Shown here: one piece after another, positions 16,648 to 22,282 of the stretch
Numbering within the stretch: position 1 is the stretch's first letter
How the letters are laid out: each line of letters starts with the position of its first letter
Assembly (NCBI GenBank): GCA_049287025.1
Contig: JBAQFA010000005.1
Location: 11,238-75,237, forward strand
From: UBA11710 sp049287025
GTDB lineage: Bacteria > Patescibacteriota > Patescibacteriia > Magasanikbacterales > UBA922
Reading direction: 5' to 3'
DNA length: 64,000 bases
Program-made: the position numbers and the translations under genes
Notes under the pieces: model-generated
Seen by the model: only the letters and a program-made list of their open reading frames with translations
Told to the model about the DNA's origin: nothing
The model's database searches: none

Positions 16648-16911
16648 ATGAGTGAATTTCCTTTGATTATAAAAGGTGGTAGATTAGTAAAATTGGCTGG
16701 TTATCATTCTCCTGTGGAAGGCGCAGCACAGGAACAATTAGTAATGCCTTTGGATGAAGGTGAAAAAACAACAATATTAGCTAAATTAGCTGAACAAAAC
16801 GAAGGTCAAACTTTTACTTTTAGTCAAAAAAATGAATTGTGTGATGGTGATGGTAATCCTTTGGATGAACAGGCTGTTAATCGGTTGTTGACTACAATTC
16901 ACTTGGAATAG
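16648..16911 (+). CDS. Hypothetical acidic 87-residue protein
   Basis: I do not recognise a family. The product is small, soluble and acidic, starting SEFPLIIKGGRLVKLAGYHSP and ending with a predicted helix DEQAVNRLLTTIHLE. It has no cysteines except one near residue 65, no signal peptide and no membrane segment. It has its own near-consensus promoter directly upstream and a hairpin terminator directly downstream, so it is a stand-alone transcript, which supports it being a real and possibly well-expressed gene. Confidence 0.65.
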   Translation: MSEFPLIIKGGRLVKLAGYHSPVEGAAQEQLVMPLDEGEKTTILAKLAEQNEGQTFTFSQKNELCDGDGNPLDEQAVNRLLTTIHLE

Positions 16912-16915
16912 TAAA

Positions 16916-16939
16916 AAATCCCAATCCAATTGGGATTTT
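16916..16939 (+). terminator. Hairpin terminator before queH
   Basis: AATCCCAAT and ATTGGGATT pair around a three-base loop and are followed by TTTT. It lies between the 87-residue gene and queH; queH starts seven bases later, so the stem may also cover its ribosome binding region. Confidence 0.65.
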
Positions 16940-16945
16940 AAATTT

Positions 16946-17485
16946 ATGCAAAAATTTCTTCTCCACACCTGTTGTGCGCCGTGTAGTATCGCGGTGATTG
17001 ATGAATTAAAGAGTCAGTATGATCTCACTGTGTTTTTTTATAATCCCAATATTTATCCAGAAGAAGAATATTTAAAAAGAAAAAAGGAAGTGGTGAAAGT
17101 TTGTGAAGAGTGGGGAGTGAAAATTATAGATTTTGATTATGATCAATCTAGCTGGGACGAAGCAATTAAAGGTTTAGAAAATGAACCAGAAGGTGGAGCG
17201 AGATGTCCAAAATGTTTTGCCATGCGACTAGAAAAAACTGCCCAGTGTGCCAAAGAAAATAATTATGATATTTTTTGTACGACTCTAACTAGTGGACGCA
17301 ATAAATTAGCGGAAATAATAAATCCGATTGGCAGAATGCTCGGTGAAAAATATGGAGTAGAATTTTTGGAAGCTGATTGGAAAAAAGAGGGGAGACAAGA
17401 AAAGGGGAAGTGTATGGTTCAAGAACGTAATATTTATCGACAAGACTACTGTGGTTGTAAATATTCTTTGCAAACAAAGTCCTAA
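16946..17485 (+). CDS. queH: Epoxyqueuosine reductase QueH
   Basis: 179 residues; catalyses the last step of queuosine synthesis, reducing epoxyqueuosine in tRNA to queuosine. The family (DUF208) signature is visible: LLHTCCAPCS near the N-terminus, VFFYNPNIYPEEEYLKRKKE, GGARCPKCFAMRLE in the middle, TTLTSGRNK and the C-terminal YRQDYCGCKYS. These cysteines bind the iron-sulfur cluster and second metal in characterised QueH. The protein is full length. No other queuosine gene is in the window, so substrate supply may depend on salvage or on genes elsewhere. Confidence 0.93.
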   Translation: MQKFLLHTCCAPCSIAVIDELKSQYDLTVFFYNPNIYPEEEYLKRKKEVVKVCEEWGVKIIDFDYDQSSWDEAIKGLENEPEGGARCPKCFAMRLEKTAQCAKENNYDIFCTTLTSGRNKLAEIINPIGRMLGEKYGVEFLEADWKKEGRQEKGKCMVQERNIYRQDYCGCKYSLQTKS

Positions 17486-17533
17486 AATTTCTAATTCACC
17501 TAATTTCTGACAAAATAATAAAATGATACAAAT

Positions 17534-17854
17534 ATGAAAACAAAATTGAAAAGAGACAAATTTAGAACTGTACGCGGTGGTTGTTCACGTTTGTTAGAAT
17601 TAAATTGTCGTCTTTGTAATTCACTGGTAATAAAATACCAAAAAGATGGTCCGGGGTCTATTTATCGTTTGTATTTTGATAGAATTGTTTATCCAGAAAA
17701 ATTGGTCGGTTTGGAAAAATTTAATTTAAAAGATGTTCAGAGTTTAAAATGTCCAAAATGTAAAGAAATTTTGGGCACGCCATATATTTATAAAGCGGAA
17801 AAGAGAAAATGTTTTCGATTATATAATGGCGCTCTTGTAAAAAATAAAATATGA
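17534..17854 (+). CDS. Small zinc-ribbon protein
   Basis: 106-residue basic protein, family not recognised. Two Cys pairs, NCRLC (about 26-30) and KCPKC (about 75-79), are spaced as in a treble-clef or zinc-ribbon fold with a longer loop between. N- and C-termini are rich in Lys/Arg, which suits a nucleic-acid-binding or structural role. Its TGA stop overlaps the maf start (ATGA), indicating translational coupling with Maf. Confidence 0.65.
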   Translation: MKTKLKRDKFRTVRGGCSRLLELNCRLCNSLVIKYQKDGPGSIYRLYFDRIVYPEKLVGLEKFNLKDVQSLKCPKCKEILGTPYIYKAEKRKCFRLYNGALVKNKI

Positions 17855-18429
17855 GACAGATTATTTTAGCCTCTACCTCGCCACGAAGAAAAGAATTGTT
17901 AAGTAAGACGGGTTTGAAGTTTAAAGCAGTAGAAAGTGGTTATGAAGAAGACATGACATTGAAATTAACACCAAGAAAATTGGTGGAATTTTTGTCTGAA
18001 AAAAAAGCCCTGGCTGTAATGAAAAAATATCCAAGAGCCATTATTATTAGTGGAGATACTATTATTGCTTTTAAAAATAAAGTCTTAGGTAAACCAAAAA
18101 GTAAAATTGAAGCGAAAAAATTTTTACAAATGCTCTCGGGAAAAACTCACGAAGTGATTACGGCGTTTACTATTCTTGATTGTCAGACTAAAAAAATAAT
18201 TACCAAATCAATCCCAACAAAGATTACCATGAAGAAATTAACTGACAAAGAAATTACTTGGTATATAAAGACTGGCGAACCATTGGATAAGGCGGGAGCT
18301 TATGCGATTCAGGGTTTGGGATCAATGTTTATTACAAAAATCTCTGGTGATTATTTTGCCACGGTTGGTTTGCCGGTTTATCATTTAGTGCAAGAGTTGA
18401 AGAAGTTTGGAATAGAAGTCATCACATAA
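17851..18429 (+). CDS. maf: Maf-like nucleotide pyrophosphatase
   Basis: 192 residues; family members hydrolyse non-canonical or canonical nucleoside triphosphates (m5UTP, m7GTP, dTTP, UTP) to monophosphates. Signature motifs: LASTSPRRKELLSKTGLKF at the N-terminus, IISGDTIIAF, LGKPKSKIEAKKFLQMLSGKTHEV, and GEPLDKAGAYAIQGLG near the C-terminus. The catalytic Asp is in SGDT. The gene overlaps the zinc-ribbon gene by four bases and is followed by a terminator at 18467. Confidence 0.92.
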   Translation: MRQIILASTSPRRKELLSKTGLKFKAVESGYEEDMTLKLTPRKLVEFLSEKKALAVMKKYPRAIIISGDTIIAFKNKVLGKPKSKIEAKKFLQMLSGKTHEVITAFTILDCQTKKIITKSIPTKITMKKLTDKEITWYIKTGEPLDKAGAYAIQGLGSMFITKISGDYFATVGLPVYHLVQELKKFGIEVIT

Positions 18430-18466
18430 CATATATCATGTAACACATAACAAATAACAAAAAACA

Positions 18467-18493
18467 AAACCGGCCCAAGTTGGTCGGTTTTTT
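18467..18493 (+). terminator. Rho-independent terminator after maf
   Basis: AAAACCGGCCCAAG pairs with TTGGTCGGTTTTTT (one mismatch), with a T-run on the plus side and an A-run on the other, so it could work in both directions. It separates maf from the GC-rich region beyond. Confidence 0.8.
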
Positions 18494-18532
18494 GCAAAAA
18501 TACTTTTAGGGAAGCGGGGGGAGCCTCCCGGG

Positions 18533-18730
18533 TCATTTCTGACCCTCTGGTGGTTCTTTGTCGCGGTCGATAAGATCGATCCCGCCGTGAAAGCTGTCTG
18601 TGACTGCGCCAAAGACGCGGTCTAGGCATGTTTGGAGCAACTCCATTCTTTTATTTCGGGCACGAGCTCGATCTTCAAGGCTGAGCGTAGCCCAAGCCTC
18701 CAAGCACTCGCTCATCTTTCTTCCTCGCAA
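18533..18730 (-). CDS. Small GC-rich ORF, 65 residues, unknown
   Basis: Family not recognised. The product is highly charged and probably helical (EDRARARNKRMELLQTCLDR). The DNA is visibly GC-rich with G/C-dominated third positions, while genes on both sides are AT-rich. A strong ribosome binding site, AAGGAGGT (18735-18742, minus strand), stands five bases before the TTG at 18730, which is why I choose that start; the ATG at 18715 is 19 bases away. Ribosome sites of this strength are rare among the neighbours. The ORF ends just before a GGGAGG/CTCCC hairpin. Composition suggests recent acquisition. Confidence 0.5.
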   Translation of the reverse strand: MRGRKMSECLEAWATLSLEDRARARNKRMELLQTCLDRVFGAVTDSFHGGIDLIDRDKEPPEGQK

Positions 18731-18764
18731 AGAGACCTCCTTCCCCCCTAAAAATATTTTTAGG

Positions 18765-19196
18765 TTATTTTATCAATATTTTTCTTCCTTTGTCAAGATG
18801 TTCAATTTTAATCCTAATCACTTTTTTGCTACTCAATAACTTGGAAATTTTCTCCGGCCACTCAATCAAACAAATTGTATCTGGGTTCCCTAGATAATCT
18901 TCAATCCCGATTTCAATTAAATCTTTTTCATCCTCAAGTCGATAGGTATCAACGTGCACTAATCTTTGAATCTTTGAATCTTTGAATCTTTGAATTTCGT
19001 GAACGTTCATCAGTGAAAAAGTCGGACTAGTAATATTTTTTTTAATGCCAAAATATTCAGCAATACCTTTGGTTAGAGTCGTTTTGCCAGCACCCAGATT
19101 ACCTTCAAGTAAAATAATATCACCAGGTTTAAATTTTGAAGCGATGCTTTTACCGAGATTTATAGTTTCTTGTTGTGATTTTGTTTTGTATAGCAT
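18765..19196 (-). CDS. tsaE: TsaE, ATPase of the tRNA t6A pathway
   Basis: 143-residue P-loop protein that works with TsaB and TsaD to make N6-threonylcarbamoyladenosine at position 37 of ANN-decoding tRNAs. Walker A is EGNLGAGKTTLTKGIAEYFG, then SPTFSLMNVHE, HVDTYRLEDEKDLIEIGIEDYL and the WPEK motif. I start at the ATG at 19196; the longer frame from 19208 begins inside the repeat arm at 19203-19229. A four-fold AATCTTTG repeat (18962-18996) is translated in frame as EIQRFKDSKIQR between the TFSLMN strand and HVDTYR, an expansion not expected in this family. Confidence 0.92.
   Translation of the reverse strand: MLYKTKSQQETINLGKSIASKFKPGDIILLEGNLGAGKTTLTKGIAEYFGIKKNITSPTFSLMNVHEIQRFKDSKIQRLVHVDTYRLEDEKDLIEIGIEDYLGNPDTICLIEWPEKISKLLSSKKVIRIKIEHLDKGRKILIK
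18962..18996. repeat. Tandem AATCTTTG repeat inside tsaE
   Basis: Four consecutive AATCTTTG units followed by a partial unit. The unit is 8 bases, not a multiple of three, yet the whole insert keeps the tsaE frame. Confidence 0.8.
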
Positions 19197-19202
19197 AGTA
19201 CA

Positions 19203-19229
19203 CGTCATCCCCGCGAAGGCGGGGATCTT
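19203..19229. repeat. Left 27-bp terminal inverted repeat of the GIY-YIG cassette
   Basis: Runs CGTCATCCCCGCG, then AAGGCGGGGATCTT; it is itself a hairpin (ATCCCCGC/GCGGGGAT). It matches the complement of 19534-19560 at 25 of 27 positions. The two differences are compensatory and preserve each hairpin. Confidence 0.9.
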
Positions 19230-19517
19230 TTATCGTAAATTCCACAAATCTTTCCATTCAGGATTATTTTTTTCAATTAATTTTATTTTCCATTCCCTAT
19301 TCCATTTTTTCAAACATTTTTCTCTATGAATAGCATCGTTAATGCTTCGATATTCTTCAAAATAGACCAACTTATGAACCCAATATTTTTTTGTAAAGCC
19401 ATCAATTATTCCTGTTTTATGTTCATTTGTTCTTCGATCTATGTTGTTTGTTACACCAATGTATAATACGCCATATTTTTTACTTGCTAAAATATAAACA
19501 TAAAATGTTTTTTCCAT
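19230..19517 (-). CDS. GIY-YIG nuclease family protein (YhbQ/UPF0213-like)
   Basis: 95-residue single-domain nuclease. The family core is FYVYILASKKYGVLYIGVTNNIDRRTNEHKTG, where the GVLYIGVT turn is the GIY-YIG equivalent and the Arg in RRTNEH is catalytic; the C-terminal part has YFEEYRSINDAIHREKCLKKWNREWK with the conserved Glu and Lys-Trp helix. Stand-alone proteins of this type occur in many copies in CPR and other genomes, and their biological role is unsettled. The stop codon abuts the left inverted repeat at 19229, and the start is 16 bases from the right one at 19534, so gene plus repeats form one compact unit lying between tsaE and glyA. Confidence 0.9.
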   Translation of the reverse strand: MEKTFYVYILASKKYGVLYIGVTNNIDRRTNEHKTGIIDGFTKKYWVHKLVYFEEYRSINDAIHREKCLKKWNREWKIKLIEKNNPEWKDLWNLR

Positions 19518-19533
19518 ACAGGCGAGTTTGTAT

Positions 19534-19560
19534 AAGATTCCCGCCTTCGCGGGAATGACG
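19534..19560. repeat. Right 27-bp terminal inverted repeat of the GIY-YIG cassette
   Basis: Runs AAGATTCCCGCC then TTCGCGGGAATGACG. It is the inverted partner of 19203-19229 and forms its own hairpin ATTCCCGC/GCGGGAAT. No clear target-site duplication is visible outside the pair. Confidence 0.9.
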
Positions 19561-19577
19561 TAATTGATGGTGTTCCA

Positions 19578-20828
19578 TCAAACAAGTTCAGGATATAAAG
19601 GAAATTTTTTGGTTAATTCAATTACATCAGCCTTAATACTTTTAAGTTTGGTTTCGTCTTGCCAATTCATAATTCCCTCGTTCATCCAATTGGCAATAAT
19701 TTCCATTTCCGCTTCTTTCATACCACGGGTAGTAAGAGCCGGAGTACCAAAACGAATACCGGAAGGATCCATGGGACTGCGTGGATCATCAGGAATCATA
19801 TTTTTATTTAGGGTAATACCAGCAATATCCAAAGCGATTTGGGCTTGTTTACCAGTAATACCTTTGGAAGAAAATAAATCTACTAATAAAAGATGATTGT
19901 CTGTACCACCAAAACATAATTTATAACCCCACTCAGAAAACTTTTTTTCCAATACTTTAGCATTAACTTTAATTTGTCTGGAATATTCTTGAAATTCTGG
20001 TTCCAGTGCTTCTTTAAATGATACGGCTTTGGCAGCAATATTATTTTCATGTGGTCCACCTTGAAGCCCTGGAAAAACTGCTTTATCAATCTGTTTGGCA
20101 AATTTTTCTTTGCACATAATCATACCTCCACGTGGTCCACGCAGAGTTTTGTGTGTAGTCGTAGTCACCACATCAAAAATTGGGACGGGGTTATTCATTT
20201 GTTTGCCAGCAATCAGTCCACCAATATGGGCGACATCGGCCATAGTGATCGCCCCAACCTCATCAGCAATCGCTTTTATTTTTTCATATTCAATTTCGCG
20301 TGAATAAGCGCTGTAGCCCACGAGAATCATTTTTGGTTTATGTTCCAGAGCCATCTGACGCAAATTATCCAAATCAATCTTTCCCTCAGCATTAGTTTTG
20401 TAACGAATGAAATTAAACACTTTTGCCATGTAAGTCACAGGATGACCATGGGTTAGATGTCCACCGTGAGACAAATCCAAACCAAGAATTGTATCACCTG
20501 GCTCCATTAGACCAAAATATACCGCAATATTCATAGGAGCACCAGACAGGGGTTGAACATTGACATGTTCGGCACTGAATATCTGCTTGGCACGATCAAT
20601 CGCTATGCCTTCAATCGTATCAATAAATTCACAACCACCATAATATCTTTTGCCAATATAACCTTCGGAATATTTGTTGGTTAAGACTGAACCTAAAGCT
20701 TCTAAAACAGCGAGAGAAACAAAGTTTTCTGATGGGATCATTTCTAGACCTTGCTCTTGGCGGGCAAGTTCATTGGTTATGGCTTGTTGAATTGTTGGAT
20801 CGTAGTTTTTTAATAAAATTTTGTTCAT
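19578..20828 (-). CDS. glyA: Serine hydroxymethyltransferase
   Basis: 416-residue PLP enzyme (fold type I) that converts serine and tetrahydrofolate to glycine and 5,10-methylene-THF, the main one-carbon source. Visible motifs: EMIPSENFVSLAVLEALGSVLTNKY at the N-terminus, YYGGCEFIDTIE, VNVQPLSGAPMN, LSHGGHLTHG, and the PLP-lysine motif VTTTTHKTLRGPRGG; near the C-terminus GIRFGTPALTTRG. The length is normal. Its gene is followed by the GIY-YIG cassette and preceded by a TAGGTTATAGG word-repeat gap. Confidence 0.96.
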   Translation of the reverse strand: MNKILLKNYDPTIQQAITNELARQEQGLEMIPSENFVSLAVLEALGSVLTNKYSEGYIGKRYYGGCEFIDTIEGIAIDRAKQIFSAEHVNVQPLSGAPMNIAVYFGLMEPGDTILGLDLSHGGHLTHGHPVTYMAKVFNFIRYKTNAEGKIDLDNLRQMALEHKPKMILVGYSAYSREIEYEKIKAIADEVGAITMADVAHIGGLIAGKQMNNPVPIFDVVTTTTHKTLRGPRGGMIMCKEKFAKQIDKAVFPGLQGGPHENNIAAKAVSFKEALEPEFQEYSRQIKVNAKVLEKKFSEWGYKLCFGGTDNHLLLVDLFSSKGITGKQAQIALDIAGITLNKNMIPDDPRSPMDPSGIRFGTPALTTRGMKEAEMEIIANWMNEGIMNWQDETKLKSIKADVIELTKKFPLYPELV

Positions 20829-20831
20829 AAA

Positions 20832-20871
20832 AAATAGGTTATAGGTTTTAGTAAATAGGTTATAGGTTTTT
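20832..20871. repeat. Direct repeat of AATAGGTTATAGGTTTT words
   Basis: Two copies of AATAGGTTATAGGTTTT stand in the short gap between glyA and the Nudix gene. The same words occur at 10524, inside the Mur ligase gene near 30481 and near 33338. Confidence 0.75.
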
Positions 20872-20874
20872 TAA

Positions 20875-21270
20875 TTACAACATATTTTTATAATCAGAAA
20901 TTATTTCATAAATATTTTTATTACAATCGGTTGGTAAATCATTTATATCTATCCAGGCCCATTCTACAATATCTGCACCTGGTTTTATTTCTCCAATTCT
21001 TTTTGCTAGATAATGATATAAAATATATTTTTTATCTAATCCGCGCCAACTGGGTGCTTCTGTAGTAATTAATTGTTTAATAATTTCTAAATCAATGCCA
21101 ACTTCTTCTTTGGCCTCTCTTTTACAAATCTCTATTGGGTCAGTCTCATTTGGTTCAGCCTTACCACCAGGAAAAAGCCAGGGAGTAACTCCGTAGCTTT
21201 TCTGTTCTTTAACTAATAAGACTTTATTATTCTCAATAATTACTGGACCTGAACAAATGATTGTTTCCAT
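20875..21270 (-). CDS. Nudix hydrolase
   Basis: 131-residue pyrophosphohydrolase. The Nudix box is GGKAEPNETDPIEICKREA followed by KEEVGI; it has one extra residue between the first Glu and the RE pair compared with the usual GX5EX7REUXEEXGU. The N-terminus ICSGPVIIENNKVLLVKEQ is the usual first strand pair. The substrate is unknown (nucleotides or nucleotide sugars are likely). I use the ATG at 21270; the longer frame to 21363 would run into the opposite-strand transporter gene. It is divergent from that transporter with about 60 bases between starts. Confidence 0.85.
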   Translation of the reverse strand: METIICSGPVIIENNKVLLVKEQKSYGVTPWLFPGGKAEPNETDPIEICKREAKEEVGIDLEIIKQLITTEAPSWRGLDKKYILYHYLAKRIGEIKPGADIVEWAWIDINDLPTDCNKNIYEIISDYKNML

Positions 21271-21330
21271 AAATTGCTTGATAAAATATGGATTTATGGT
21301 ATCATAATCTTGTATTTTAGACAAATTTTT

Positions 21331-22230
21331 ATGGTTTGGGTATTTTTGGCAATTGGGGCTCATTTTTCTTGGGCAATAGAAAATATTTTAACAAAATATG
21401 CTGTAGAGAAAAGGTTTGCCAATCCTTATGTTTTTTTAACCCTATTTTCTATAGTTGATATCTTATTAATATTTGCTTTGCCATTTGTTGGGTATCAGAT
21501 ACCACCATTAAATATTTTGATATTATTATTTTTGTCTGGTTTCATTTATTTTTATGGTGGATTACCTTATATCAAAGCCATGCAATTGGAAGAGGTGAGT
21601 AGAATTAATATTTTGTGGAGTTTAATTCCAATTTTTTCTTTAGGTTTAGGTTATTTTATTGGTGATCGTTTAGCTTGGTTTGAATTTATTGGAATGTTTA
21701 TTTTGATTTTTGGTTCGGTTTTAACCTCATTACATTTTAATCAAACAGCAAACACCTGGAAATTTTCAAAAGCTTTTTGGTTAATGTTAATTGTGTGTAT
21801 TTGTTATGCTTTTTATGGTGTTTTAATGCGCCAGGCTTTGCAACAAATTCCTTTGATAGTTGCTTTTGTTTGGTTTTATATTTTTGAAGCCATGGCTGCT
21901 AGTACTATTTTGTTGTCCAAGAAAATTAGAATTGAAGTTGTAAAAACTATTAAGGTAATTAGTCGTCGAGATATATTTTTGGTTTGTCTCGTAGTTTTGA
22001 CTGCTTGGGGAGGAGTAATATTAAATCAATGGGCTTTATCTTTGAAACAGACATCATTAGTATTTGCCATGGAAGGTTTTCAAGCCATTTTTGTATTTTT
22101 AATAGTCGGTTTAATTTCCTGGCTGGCACCAAAGTATATAAAAGAAGAATGGGATAAGAAAAATTTGTTATTGAAATTGATCGCTTTAATTTTTATGGTG
22201 GCGGGGATTGTGGTGTTGAACCTTGCGTAG
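21331..22230 (+). CDS. EamA/DMT family transporter
   Basis: 299-residue membrane protein with ten hydrophobic helices in two five-helix halves, the drug/metabolite transporter plan. It opens WVFLAIGAHFSWAIENILTKYAVEK, a typical EamA first helix, and the second half begins AFWLMLIVCICYAFYGVLMRQAL. Loops are short and basic on the predicted inner side. The substrate is unknown; relatives export amino acids and metabolites. The ATG at 21331 is preferred because upstream frame sequence overlaps the divergent Nudix start. Confidence 0.85.
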   Translation: MVWVFLAIGAHFSWAIENILTKYAVEKRFANPYVFLTLFSIVDILLIFALPFVGYQIPPLNILILLFLSGFIYFYGGLPYIKAMQLEEVSRINILWSLIPIFSLGLGYFIGDRLAWFEFIGMFILIFGSVLTSLHFNQTANTWKFSKAFWLMLIVCICYAFYGVLMRQALQQIPLIVAFVWFYIFEAMAASTILLSKKIRIEVVKTIKVISRRDIFLVCLVVLTAWGGVILNQWALSLKQTSLVFAMEGFQAIFVFLIVGLISWLAPKYIKEEWDKKNLLLKLIALIFMVAGIVVLNLA

Positions 22231-22251
22231 TTTTTGTATTTTTAATATAAT
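22223..22251 (+). promoter_or_regulatory. Candidate promoter for the 713-residue gene
   Basis: TTGCGT (22223-22228), 17 bases, then a perfect TATAAT (22246-22251). The ATG follows 31 bases later. The -35 box overlaps the end of the transporter gene. Confidence 0.5.
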
Positions 22252-22282
22252 GGTATTGTGTTAATAGTATAAAGAAATAAAT

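Larger units (their letters stand above)
19203..19560. mobile_element. Putative GIY-YIG mobile cassette (358 bp)
   Basis: One nuclease gene bounded by inverted 27-bp hairpin ends, inserted between tsaE and glyA. The first codons of the longer tsaE frame and the gap before glyA are made of the repeat ends. The layout recalls REP elements flanking RAYT transposase genes, with a different nuclease fold. That it moves is inference. Confidence 0.55.

Noticed and set aside
18600..18839. Plus-strand ORF opposite the GC-rich 65-residue gene
   Set aside because: No ribosome site and it overlaps the minus-strand gene and the end of tsaE; the minus frame has the strong ribosome site.
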